From: an uncultured Polynucleobacter sp.
Lineage (GTDB): Bacteria; Pseudomonadota; Gammaproteobacteria; Burkholderiales; Burkholderiaceae
Length of the DNA: 19,182 bases
Assembly: GCA_937996825.1 (NCBI GenBank)
Contig: CALKUJ010000375.1
Coordinates: 1 to 19,182, forward strand
Reading direction: 5' to 3'
The position numbers and the translations under genes are program-made. Below are positions 7,997 through 15,598 of this stretch, in pieces; position 1 is the first letter of the stretch; each line of letters begins with the position of its first letter. A model generated the notes under the pieces. That model was not told the DNA's origin. It worked only from the letters and a program-made list of their open reading frames with translations, and ran no database searches.

Positions 7997-8644
7997 TCAT
8001 GCCGTGGGCGGCAAGCTCAGACTTGAGCTGCGCAACATGGCAGACACAAAGACTTCCGGTGGCTGCGCACCCGACAAGGCCCACTGCTGGTTGAACACAA
8101 AATACGGCACACCTGAGACGCCAAGGTGTTCACCCCACACGCTCGGAGCATCGAACTTTTCAGCAGTCGATAGATCCACGTCGTGGATCTTGGCCAACTT
8201 GACCAACGTGGGGGTGTCACCCAAATCACAGCCATGCACAAAGTAAGCTTCAAACAGCGCCTCTTGTAAAGCTTGCCACGCCTCAAGCCCCAACTGCTGC
8301 GCAGCCAGCGCCAGCAATCGATGAGCAAGCCAAGTGTTGGGAAAAATCTTTATTCGAGCAAACTCAATCGTGAGACCCGCATTTGCGGCCGCTGCTTGCA
8401 CCTGTGCTTGTCGTGCACACACAGCCTCTGGACTGCCCAGTCGTTGCTCGTAAAACTCCAGATAAGGCAACCCTTGCGGCGGTACATGCGGGATCAGCTG
8501 AATCGAATGCCAATGTACGTCGAAGCACAAGTCAGGCACCAACTTGGTCAACCTAGCGCAAGCCGTGTCGAAATGGCGCTTGCCTATCCAACACCAAGGA
8601 CAGATCAGATCGAAATAAGCGTCGACTTTCACAATCTGACCCAT
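7997..8644 (-). CDS. DsbA family (FrnE-like) thiol oxidoreductase
   Basis: This 215-aa protein has a thioredoxin-fold DsbA domain with the redox motif CPWC at residues 15-18 (FDLICPWCWIGKRHF) and a cis-proline loop at GVSGVPYFVF. No signal peptide is present, so it should be cytoplasmic. It resembles the FrnE / 2-hydroxychromene-2-carboxylate isomerase-like branch rather than periplasmic DsbA. FrnE-type proteins act as cytoplasmic disulfide oxidoreductases, and some relatives are glutathione-dependent isomerases of aromatic pathways. The open frame extends to a TTG at 8659, but the ATG at 8644 has AGGA 8 nt upstream, so I chose it. That Shine-Dalgarno overlaps the stop of the upstream BKACE gene, implying coupled translation. 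Its role in an acyl-CoA operon is unclear. Confidence 0.87.
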   Translation of the reverse strand: MGQIVKVDAYFDLICPWCWIGKRHFDTACARLTKLVPDLCFDVHWHSIQLIPHVPPQGLPYLEFYEQRLGSPEAVCARQAQVQAAAANAGLTIEFARIKIFPNTWLAHRLLALAAQQLGLEAWQALQEALFEAYFVHGCDLGDTPTLVKLAKIHDVDLSTAEKFDAPSVWGEHLGVSGVPYFVFNQQWALSGAQPPEVFVSAMLRSSSLSLPPTA

Positions 8645-8655
8645 GGTGATTTTCC

Positions 8656-9714
8656 TCAAGCCGCTTTGCGTAAAAAACCTTGGTTGCCCCCCTTGCGGTT
8701 GGGCGAGAAGCCGTTGGCTGCGAGAGACTCTTCCACAGTGTCATAAAAGACACCAATTTGCAAAATCTCGCGAGCTTCCTTACCTGTGGCAATCTCGCGA
8801 CCGAATTCGCGTGAGATGCGGACGAGTTGTTCGATCTGTTCCACAGTGCTCATCTTGGCAGTACGCGACTGATTCCACAGATTGTCTTCAATGCCACAAC
8901 GCACATGCAAACCAATGGACATGCCCATTAAATTGATGGGCAAAACGTTGCGCATGCTGCTCTCCACTGTGAGCTTGGCACCGTCAGGAATCGCACGCAA
9001 GAAGTTGGCTAAGTTGTAAATATTGGGGGCATCCATGCCACCGCTAATCGCTACCCAGTTACACACCAGAGGCCCCTTGTAGACACCGCGGCGCATCAGG
9101 CGCTCAACGGTTTCGAAGCTGTTGAGGTTGTAAAACTGGAAAGCACTCTGGATACCTGCTGCACTCAAGCGACGAATGTGCTCTTCATACCAAGCAGGAT
9201 TGGACGGAACCACCATCTCGCTGTAGGCGCGTCGACCTTCCGGGGTGGCCATGGAAGTGCCAGCGATATCTGCTTCTTCCATGTGTTCGGTGACGTTCAT
9301 TTGTGTCGTGTTGATGGTCACCGTAACTTGATCGGGCTTAGGGTCAAGTTCTGCCAACATATGGCGCGTGTCATCCGAGAGCCACTTGGCTACCGCGCCA
9401 TCGGACTCAGGGGCGAATGAGATCGATCCACCAACTTGAATGATCATGTCGGGTACAGCCTTGCGCACCCCGGCGATCAGTTCATTGAATTTAGACAGGC
9501 GCTTGCTGCCTTTGCCATCGAGTTCGCGCACATGCAAATGCAACACGGTGGCGCCAGCGTTGTAGCAATCCACAGCTTTTTGAATCTGTTCCTCCATCGT
9601 CACTGGAATATCTTCGGGATAGTCCGAAGGAATCCACTCAGGACCGTAGGGTGCTGCAGTGATGATGAGTTTTTCTTGATTCTCAGGAAAGAGGTGTCCG
9701 TCAACAAAATACAT
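8656..9714 (-). CDS. Beta-keto acid cleavage enzyme (BKACE, DUF849; Kce-like)
   Basis: This 352-aa protein belongs to the BKACE family, whose founder is 3-keto-5-aminohexanoate cleavage enzyme of lysine fermentation. These Zn-dependent TIM-barrel enzymes condense a beta-keto acid with acetyl-CoA and release acetoacetate plus a new CoA ester. The metal ligands are visible as HLH (H59, H61 in TVLHLHVRE), and the family's conserved C-terminal segment is present as HVRCGIEDNLW at 270-280. The product is longer than the roughly 270-310 residues of many members, with a tail ending GFSPNRKGGNQGFLRKAA. The frame is open to 9765, but the ATG at 9714 has GGAGA about 8 nt upstream and gives the expected N-terminus. 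It begins 19 bp after the dioxygenase gene. No other lysine-fermentation genes are nearby, so the substrate is probably a different beta-keto acid. Confidence 0.88.
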   Translation of the reverse strand: MYFVDGHLFPENQEKLIITAAPYGPEWIPSDYPEDIPVTMEEQIQKAVDCYNAGATVLHLHVRELDGKGSKRLSKFNELIAGVRKAVPDMIIQVGGSISFAPESDGAVAKWLSDDTRHMLAELDPKPDQVTVTINTTQMNVTEHMEEADIAGTSMATPEGRRAYSEMVVPSNPAWYEEHIRRLSAAGIQSAFQFYNLNSFETVERLMRRGVYKGPLVCNWVAISGGMDAPNIYNLANFLRAIPDGAKLTVESSMRNVLPINLMGMSIGLHVRCGIEDNLWNQSRTAKMSTVEQIEQLVRISREFGREIATGKEAREILQIGVFYDTVEESLAANGFSPNRKGGNQGFLRKAA

Positions 9715-9733
9715 GGGGTAGTCTCCAAAAAAA

Positions 9734-10591
9734 TTAAAAAGGCTTGGTACCAACGATGCCTGCACGTTCCATCTTTCGGTGGCAGGGCGGGTAGTCCATC
9801 ACGGCGTAGTGTTGAGTGCTGCGGTTGTCCCAGATCGCGACGCTGTAGGGTTTCCAACGCCAGCGCACCTGGTATTCCGGGATATAGGCTTGACTGATCA
9901 AGTACTGAAGCAGGTCACCGGCACCTTGGTTGAAGTCTTGACCTTGGCGCACCCTGTCTTTGTTGTGGTAATTCACAAAGTGAGTGGTGAATCCATTGAC
10001 AAACAGTGTCTTCTCTCCAGTATCGGGATGTGTACGTACGACTGGGTGCTCAGCGTCAGGATATTGCGCCTTCATTGCCAAGCGTTTCTCAATAGGCATC
10101 GCTGCAGCAAAAGATGAATTGAAGCTGTGATTGGCAATCAAACCTTCGATCTCATCTTTGATGCGACTGGGCAACTTCTCGTAAGCCAGAACCATATTGG
10201 CCCACATCGTGTCGCCACCTACCGGAGGGCATTCGATGCAGCGCAACACACATCCCAACGCAGGTTTTTCACGGAAGGTGCCATCGGTATGCCAAGCGTT
10301 TTCGTAGCGGTCAATGGGGCTATCGGGGTTCTTGTAGATTTGGACCAACCCAGGTGCCTCTGGGTGACTGGGGACCATCGGGTGATCTTCCAGCTGACCA
10401 AGTTTTTGTGCGAATGCCATGTGCTCTATGCGTGAAAATTTATCCAGCGTCTGGTCACGCACAAACAGCACTTTGTGTTTGAGCAGCGCAGCATAAATTT
10501 CTTGAAATAATCCGTCATCATGTACGGCATCGGCGAGGTTGAGATTCACCAGTTCAGCGCCGATGGCGCAGGTCAAAGGTTCAATGCGCAT
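9734..10591 (-). CDS. TauD/TfdA family Fe(II)/2-oxoglutarate-dependent dioxygenase
   Basis: This 285-aa protein aligns by eye with E. coli taurine dioxygenase TauD through most of its length. It carries the iron-binding WHTDGTF (H101, D103), the distal histidine H261 in DNRSTQHYA, and the 2-oxoglutarate-binding arginine R276 in RKMERAG, 15 residues after H261 as in TauD. RTHPDTGEKTLFVN and PEYQVRWRWKP are also close to TauD. The enzyme should hydroxylate a carbon next to a heteroatom, splitting off sulfite, sulfate or an ether partner, with oxidation of 2-oxoglutarate to succinate and CO2. The ATG at 10591 has AAGGA 8 nt upstream; a longer open frame to 10681 would overlap the previous gene. 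It starts 10 bp after the quinone oxidoreductase gene. TauD-like does not prove taurine as substrate. Confidence 0.88.
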   Translation of the reverse strand: MRIEPLTCAIGAELVNLNLADAVHDDGLFQEIYAALLKHKVLFVRDQTLDKFSRIEHMAFAQKLGQLEDHPMVPSHPEAPGLVQIYKNPDSPIDRYENAWHTDGTFREKPALGCVLRCIECPPVGGDTMWANMVLAYEKLPSRIKDEIEGLIANHSFNSSFAAAMPIEKRLAMKAQYPDAEHPVVRTHPDTGEKTLFVNGFTTHFVNYHNKDRVRQGQDFNQGAGDLLQYLISQAYIPEYQVRWRWKPYSVAIWDNRSTQHYAVMDYPPCHRKMERAGIVGTKPF

Positions 10592-10601
10592 AGTGATTTC
10601 C

Positions 10602-11582
10602 TTAAATAACAAAAATGGATGAACCAATGGTCTTGCGGGCTTCGAGATCACGATGTGCTTGCACAGCATCTTGCAAGGCATAGCGTTGGTTAATTTCGAT
10701 CAGTATTCGACCTGCTGCAATGTGACCAAAAATTTCATCAGCCAACTCGGCCTTTTCCAATGGATCTGAGATGTAGTCAGCCAGCGCTGGACGCGTGAGG
10801 TAGAGCGAACCTTTCTGGGCCAGCAGGTTGGGGTTGAAACCATCGATCGTGCCGCTGGCGGTACCCACGCAAACCATCAAACCGCGACGACGCAACGAAT
10901 CGAGCGAGGCAATGAAAGTGTTTTTCCCCACGCTGTCGATTACTACATCAACACCTACGCCATTCGTGATATCACGCACCCGTTTGGCAATGTCTTCGTG
11001 GCTGTAGTTGATCGTGTGGTCGCAACCGTGTGCGCGCGCGACAGCAGCTTTTTCCTCTGTCGAAACAGTCCCAATCACCGTCAACCCCAGCAACTTGGCC
11101 CATTGCGAAACGATCAATCCCACACCACCCGCAGCAGCGTGCAGCAAAATGGTGTGACCTGGTTTGAAGTCATAAACGCGTCGCATCAAATACGCCGAAG
11201 TCAAGCCACGCATAGTCATGCCTGCTGCAGTTTCAAATGGAATGGCGTCAGGCAATTTAATGAGGGGCGCGGCAGGAATCAAGCGCTCCGTGCTGTAAGC
11301 CCCCAAGGTATTGATGAAGCCGGTATAGGTGACACGGTCACCTACCTTCACATGAGTGACCTCAGAACCAATCTCTTCAACAACACCGGCAGCTTCGACC
11401 CCCATGCCATTCGGCAGTGGAATGGGGTAAGTGCCGTTGCGAAAGTATGTGTCAGCGTAGTTCAGTCCGACAGCGACATGACGCAGGCGGACCTGATCTG
11501 GGCCGGGATGTCCGACTTCAACGGTCTCACACCTCAGCACCTCGGGGCCTCCGATGCGATCAAACTTGATGGCTTGTGCCAT
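10602..11582 (-). CDS. NADPH:quinone oxidoreductase-like medium-chain dehydrogenase/reductase
   Basis: This 326-aa protein matches E. coli Qor in length and layout. It has an N-terminal GroES-like domain (MAQAIKFDRIGGPEVL, VGLNYADTYFRNG) and a Rossmann domain with AAAGGVG at 149-155. The zinc-ligand cysteine cluster of zinc alcohol dehydrogenases is absent, as in quinone reductases and enoyl reductases of this superfamily. It should use NADPH to reduce quinones or activated alkenes such as enoyl compounds. It is the first gene of the long minus-strand operon, with a strong AAGGAGG 4 nt before the ATG. It therefore follows the regulatory region shared with the divergent AraC-family gene. In this setting an enoyl- or quinone-reductase step in substrate oxidation is plausible; the substrate is unknown. 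Confidence 0.88.
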   Translation of the reverse strand: MAQAIKFDRIGGPEVLRCETVEVGHPGPDQVRLRHVAVGLNYADTYFRNGTYPIPLPNGMGVEAAGVVEEIGSEVTHVKVGDRVTYTGFINTLGAYSTERLIPAAPLIKLPDAIPFETAAGMTMRGLTSAYLMRRVYDFKPGHTILLHAAAGGVGLIVSQWAKLLGLTVIGTVSTEEKAAVARAHGCDHTINYSHEDIAKRVRDITNGVGVDVVIDSVGKNTFIASLDSLRRRGLMVCVGTASGTIDGFNPNLLAQKGSLYLTRPALADYISDPLEKAELADEIFGHIAAGRILIEINQRYALQDAVQAHRDLEARKTIGSSIFVI

Positions 11583-11690
11583 AGCGCCTCCTTAAATGGT
11601 TGTAAGACAGCAAATGTGTATGGCGCTAATTTAGAGGTGGAGCACAAAAATACCCTTTCCATTTCACGACTTTTAGTTATCATTTGATGC

Positions 11691-11708
11691 CATGCATTGA
11701 AATGCATG
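11691..11708. promoter_or_regulatory. 18-bp palindrome, candidate operator between divergent operons
   Basis: CATGCATTGAAATGCATG is an inverted repeat with two perfect 8-bp arms and a 2-bp centre. It lies in the 171-bp divergent intergenic region, 46 bp upstream of the chosen AraC-family start and about 110 bp upstream of the quinone oxidoreductase start. Position and symmetry suggest a regulator binding site. No unambiguous -35/-10 pair was found on either strand here. Function is inference. Confidence 0.45.
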
Positions 11709-11753
11709 CTTATTAGTGATGAATTACTGCGGCTTGTTTCAAAGGACATCAGA

Positions 11754-12767
11754 ATGCGTAAAACAGTGAAAACTCACAAGACTATGCAAGTGCGAGCAGC
11801 CGTCTTGTCGCACTACGAGGAAGTGGCGCGCAAACTAGGTGTAAATCCAGTGCAATTGCTTAACAAAGTAGGGCTAACGCGTCGCATGCTCTCGGTGCCG
11901 ACACAGTTGATTCCTACCCATAGCGCAGTAGCCTTGCTGGAGTTGACTGCGCAGGCCAGCGAATGCGACACAGTCGGTTTGATGATGGCCGAGGCCCGCG
12001 TTTTGTCGGACTTCGGTCCCATCAGTCTCTTGTTGATGCAACAGCCCAATGTCCGCAGCGCACTAAACACCATCGCACAGTACAGACATGTATTGAACGA
12101 AGCATTGGCCATGTACATTGAAAATGCAGGCAAGCTAACGTTGATTCGTGAAGAAATAGTGATCGACCACCCAAGTGGTATTGCGCAATCCACCGACATG
12201 GCGACGGGAGTGTTGACCTTGATTTTTCGTGCCATTTTGGGCTCCCACTGGCGTCCACAGTCGGCCCATTTCACGCATACCGAGTCCCAAAACACACAGA
12301 TCCATAAACGCATATTTAAATGCCCAGTGCATTTCAACAGCGATTTCAACGGTCTGATATGCCTGACAACCGACATGGATCAAGTAAACACCCAAGCTGA
12401 TGCGGCCATGGCTAGCTACGCCCAATCATTTTTGGATGCAATACCAAAGACGGGGCAAAGCTCGATCGAGTTAGATGTGCGCCGAGCGGTGTATCTGTTG
12501 TTACCTATGGGGCGTGCCAACGTGAGCCAAGTGGCCTCCGGTATGGGCATGAATGTTCGCTTCTTGCAACGACGATTGGACGAAAGTGGCGTCAGTTTTT
12601 CAAACATATTGAACGATGTTCGATGCGAATTGGCTCAGCGTTACATCGCCAACACCACCTATTCTCTGGGACGAGTCGCCGAGTTGTTGGGCTATTCGAA
12701 TTTGAGTTCTTTCACAAGATGGTTCACTTCGCAATTTCAGTGCGCACCATCACAGATGAGGCATTAA
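11754..12767 (+). CDS. AraC-family transcriptional regulator (Arabinose_bd-type N-terminus, HTH_18)
   Basis: This 337-aa regulator has an N-terminal domain of the kind found in OruR/ArgR-like and fatty-acid-related AraC regulators (about residues 20-210: AAVLSHYEEVARKLGVNP, then HSAVALLELTAQASECDTVGL). Its C-terminal double helix-turn-helix covers about 240-337, with NVSQVASGMGMNVRFLQRRL and SLGRVAELLGYSNLSSFTRWF as the two recognition units. The frame opens at a TTG at 11697, but the ATG at 11754 has AAAGGA 7-8 nt upstream and gives a normal family N-terminus. It is divergent from the eleven-gene operon and lies directly upstream of the receptor/ligase/exporter genes. It is therefore the obvious candidate to control both arms, probably as a substrate-responsive activator. 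The inducer is unknown. Confidence 0.88.
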   Translation: MRKTVKTHKTMQVRAAVLSHYEEVARKLGVNPVQLLNKVGLTRRMLSVPTQLIPTHSAVALLELTAQASECDTVGLMMAEARVLSDFGPISLLLMQQPNVRSALNTIAQYRHVLNEALAMYIENAGKLTLIREEIVIDHPSGIAQSTDMATGVLTLIFRAILGSHWRPQSAHFTHTESQNTQIHKRIFKCPVHFNSDFNGLICLTTDMDQVNTQADAAMASYAQSFLDAIPKTGQSSIELDVRRAVYLLLPMGRANVSQVASGMGMNVRFLQRRLDESGVSFSNILNDVRCELAQRYIANTTYSLGRVAELLGYSNLSSFTRWFTSQFQCAPSQMRH

Positions 12768-12785
12768 TTCAGTTTTTGAGTGATG

Positions 12786-12803
12786 CCCGTGTTTACCCGT
12801 GTT
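12786..12803 (+). repeat. Direct repeat CCCGTGTT x2, 10-bp period
   Basis: CCCGTGTT occurs at 12786-12793 and again at 12796-12803, exactly one helical turn apart. The repeat lies in the 180-bp gap between the AraC-family gene and the Bug receptor gene. AraC-family proteins often bind direct repeats on one DNA face, so this could be an activator site for the receptor/ligase/exporter operon. It is short and could be chance. A TTGACG at 12823-12828 follows, but no good -10 partner was seen. Confidence 0.3.
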
Positions 12804-12947
12804 GTCATAAAAAGTTAAATGCTTGACGCATAAAGATAAATACTGTTTCCAGTTTCTGAGAACAATCGTGACTTTCAAATGGACACCAAAGAAACAAATT
12901 GGCAATTCATTTGATAGGTGAGTTCATTTCAATTTACGGAGACACAT

Positions 12948-13931
12948 ATGACGATGACAACCAAGGCGCACGCCTTTCACTGCTTGATTGGCGCCACTTT
13001 ATTTGGATTGATAGGAATAAATGCTCATGCTTGGACAGATAAACCCGTCAAGATGATGGTCCCTGCTCCCGCCGGAGGAACCATCGATGTGATCGCGCGC
13101 ATGTTCGGCGATCAACTGAGTGCTGACATTGGACAACCCATCATCGTAGATAACCGTCCGGGAGCTGGCGGTGGCATTGCAGTGCAAGCGCTACGTTCAG
13201 CACCTGCGGATGGTCAAACCATCATGGTTACAGCAAGCAATGTGATAACCGAAATTCCACACGTCTTAAAAGCTAATTTTGATCCGTTGAAAGATGTGAA
13301 ACCTGTGGGCGCCATCGCTCAAGGCACCTTGGTATTGGTCGCATCGCCCAATTTACCCGTGAGCGACTTTAAAAGCTTTTTGACGTTCGCACGCAGTCAA
13401 CCCGGCAAGTTAAGTTTCGCCTCATACAGCGCTGGCACTGCATCTCACTATGCGGGCATGATCCTGAATCAAAAAGCTGGCCTCGATCTGCAGCATGTGC
13501 CATTTGCCGGAGCACCACCTGCATTGACTCAGGTCATCAGTGGGCAGATTCCTGTGATGTTTGATGGCTACGTCACATCACGTGCCATGATCAACTCTGG
13601 AAAAGTACAGGTATTGGGTGTTGCATCCAAATCCCGTCTTAGCCAGTTACCCAATGTGCCTACTTTTGCTGAACTAGGCTACACCGACCTGAACTTTACA
13701 AACTGGCTCGGAATCGTGGTGAGTTCGAACATGGCGCCCGAAATGGTAGAAAAAATTCACCTCGCTGTGAATAAAGTGGCAACCAATCCTAAATTCCGCG
13801 GGCGCATTTTTTCAGCAGGTTTTGATGCAGCAGAGACAGTGACGATTGATAAATTTTCACAATCAATCAAGGCTGAGTACGAACGTAACGCGGCGATCGT
13901 TAAGCAATTCAATATCCAATTGAATCAGTAA
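12948..13931 (+). CDS. Bug/TctC family extracytoplasmic solute-binding protein
   Basis: This 327-aa protein is a periplasmic receptor of the Bug (tripartite tricarboxylate transporter receptor) family. Residues 1-28 are a signal peptide ending INAHA before WTDKPVK. The two family signature regions follow: MMVPAPAGGTIDVIAR at 36-51 and VDNRPGAGGGIAVQ at 67-80. Bug proteins bind carboxylates and related small ligands with a Venus-flytrap fold. The ATG at 12948 has GGAG 6 nt upstream and beats both the upstream GTG (12918) and the ATG at 12954. No TctA/TctB membrane partners are in the window, so it must use a transporter encoded elsewhere or act as a sensor receptor, as is common for the many orphan Bug proteins of Burkholderiales. 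It is 23 bp upstream of the ligase gene, which suggests it captures the acid the ligase then activates. Confidence 0.9.
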   Translation: MTMTTKAHAFHCLIGATLFGLIGINAHAWTDKPVKMMVPAPAGGTIDVIARMFGDQLSADIGQPIIVDNRPGAGGGIAVQALRSAPADGQTIMVTASNVITEIPHVLKANFDPLKDVKPVGAIAQGTLVLVASPNLPVSDFKSFLTFARSQPGKLSFASYSAGTASHYAGMILNQKAGLDLQHVPFAGAPPALTQVISGQIPVMFDGYVTSRAMINSGKVQVLGVASKSRLSQLPNVPTFAELGYTDLNFTNWLGIVVSSNMAPEMVEKIHLAVNKVATNPKFRGRIFSAGFDAAETVTIDKFSQSIKAEYERNAAIVKQFNIQLNQ

Positions 13932-13954
13932 TTTTTGCTTTGGGTGTGAATCTT

Positions 13955-15598
13955 ATGAACGGTCTGATGATGCAGCAATCGCTGCTAATTTCTTCTTTGT
14001 TGCGCCACGCTGAACGCCACCATAGTCAGCAGCTAGTTGTATCTCGTCGCGTAGAGGGCGATATTCATCGTTACACCTACCGTGAGATGGCAGCCAGAGC
14101 ACGCCAAGTGGCCAATGCCATGGCTGCTTTAGAAGTCAAATCAGGCAGCAGGGTGGGGACAATCGCTTGGAATGGTTATCGTCATCTGGAGCTGTACTAC
14201 GGTGTCTCGGGTTCTGGTGCTGTGTTGCATACGCTTAATCCACGACTACACCCGGATCAATTGGTCTGGATTGTCGACAACGCACAAGACGAGGTATTGT
14301 GCTTTGACCTCACCTTTTTACCGTTGGTGGAGGCTGTGGCATCTCGATTGAACACAGTAAAACATTTTGTGTTGATGACTGATCGGGCTCATATGCCTGA
14401 AAAGACAAGCATCCCAAACTTGTTGTGCTATGAAGAATTGTTGGCTGAACAAAGCTCTGATTTTCTTTGGCCAGAGTTTGATGAACGCGCAGCATCCAGT
14501 TTGTGCTACACCAGTGGCACCACTGGCAATCCCAAAGGTGTTTTGTACAGCCACCGTTCTACTCTCTTGCACACCTACGCATCATCATTGCCAGATGCAC
14601 TGAATCTTTCGGCACGTGACACCATCTTGCCTGTTGTGCCGATGTTCCATGTGAATGCATGGGGGTTGCCTTACTCAGCTTTTATGGTTGGCGCAAAACT
14701 GGTTCTGCCTGGACCAGGGCTAGATGGCAAATCACTTTACGAGCTATTCGAATCAGAGAGCGTGACTTTGTCAGCAGGTGTACCTACGGTGTGGCAGGGA
14801 TTGCTCACCCACGTACAAAGTCAAGACTTGCGTTTCTCGACCATGAATCGAACCATCATTGGTGGCTCAACCTGTCCTCCAACCATGATGGACACATTCC
14901 AAGATGAATATGGCGTTCAAGTGATTCACGCTTGGGGCATGACAGAACTCAGCCCCGTGGGTACCGTCAGCGTTCTCAAAGGTGAGCAACTGAAGTGGCC
15001 CAAAGATGCACAACGCGCAGTTCAATCAAAACAAGGACGATCGTTGTTTGGCATTGACATGAAGATTGTCGACATCAGAGGTAATGAATTGCCTTGGGAC
15101 GGTAAAACCTCCGGCGATCTTTTGGTTAGAGGGTCATGGGTTGTATCAACTTATTTGAATGCAGAACAAGAAAGCCCGTTGGTGCAGGATGTTTCAGGAC
15201 GAGACTGGTTTCCCACCGGTGATGTAGCCACCATTGATGCGCAGGGTTTCATGAACATCACGGACCGAAGCAAAGACGTCATCAAATCTGGCGGCGAATG
15301 GATTGGTTCTATAGATCTTGAAAACATCGCAATGGCTCACCCCGACGTGGCCTTGGCTGCATGCATTGCCGCACGACACCTCAAATGGGACGAGCGTCCG
15401 CTGCTGATTGTCATGCGCAAGCCCAACGCGACTTTGAACCGTGAAGCATTGCTAGCTTTCTACGAAGGCAAGATCGCCAAATGGTGGACACCCGATGACG
15501 TGGTTTTTGTCGACACCATTCCACTAGGTGCCACTGGGAAAGTTCTCAAACACCAGTTGCGCCATCAGTACCAAGACCACCTGTTGACAATGGTCTGA
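13955..15598 (+). CDS. AlkK/DmdB-like acyl-CoA ligase (AMP-forming)
   Basis: This 547-aa adenylate-forming ligase activates a carboxylic acid with ATP to an acyl-adenylate and then an acyl-CoA. It shows the phosphate-binding loop YTSGTTGNPKG at 185-195, HAWGMTE at 325-331, TGD at 421-423, the hinge region DRSKDVIKSGGEW, and the C-terminal catalytic lysine K529 in GATGKVLK. From memory it follows Pseudomonas AlkK (medium-chain fatty-acid CoA ligase) closely, including NLSARDTILPVVPMFHVNAW and IAARHLKWDERPLLI. Related proteins are also annotated as 3-methylthiopropionate ligase (DmdB). The ATG at 13955 aligns with the AlkK start; its ribosome-binding site is weak, so coupling to the receptor gene may matter. 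Its stop overlaps the start of the exporter gene. A medium-chain or substituted acid is the likely substrate. Confidence 0.9.
   Translation: MNGLMMQQSLLISSLLRHAERHHSQQLVVSRRVEGDIHRYTYREMAARARQVANAMAALEVKSGSRVGTIAWNGYRHLELYYGVSGSGAVLHTLNPRLHPDQLVWIVDNAQDEVLCFDLTFLPLVEAVASRLNTVKHFVLMTDRAHMPEKTSIPNLLCYEELLAEQSSDFLWPEFDERAASSLCYTSGTTGNPKGVLYSHRSTLLHTYASSLPDALNLSARDTILPVVPMFHVNAWGLPYSAFMVGAKLVLPGPGLDGKSLYELFESESVTLSAGVPTVWQGLLTHVQSQDLRFSTMNRTIIGGSTCPPTMMDTFQDEYGVQVIHAWGMTELSPVGTVSVLKGEQLKWPKDAQRAVQSKQGRSLFGIDMKIVDIRGNELPWDGKTSGDLLVRGSWVVSTYLNAEQESPLVQDVSGRDWFPTGDVATIDAQGFMNITDRSKDVIKSGGEWIGSIDLENIAMAHPDVALAACIAARHLKWDERPLLIVMRKPNATLNREALLAFYEGKIAKWWTPDDVVFVDTIPLGATGKVLKHQLRHQYQDHLLTMV

Noticed and set aside
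12823..12850. TTGACG as the -35 of a promoter for the receptor operon
   Set aside because: No acceptable -10 hexamer at 16-18 bp spacing.
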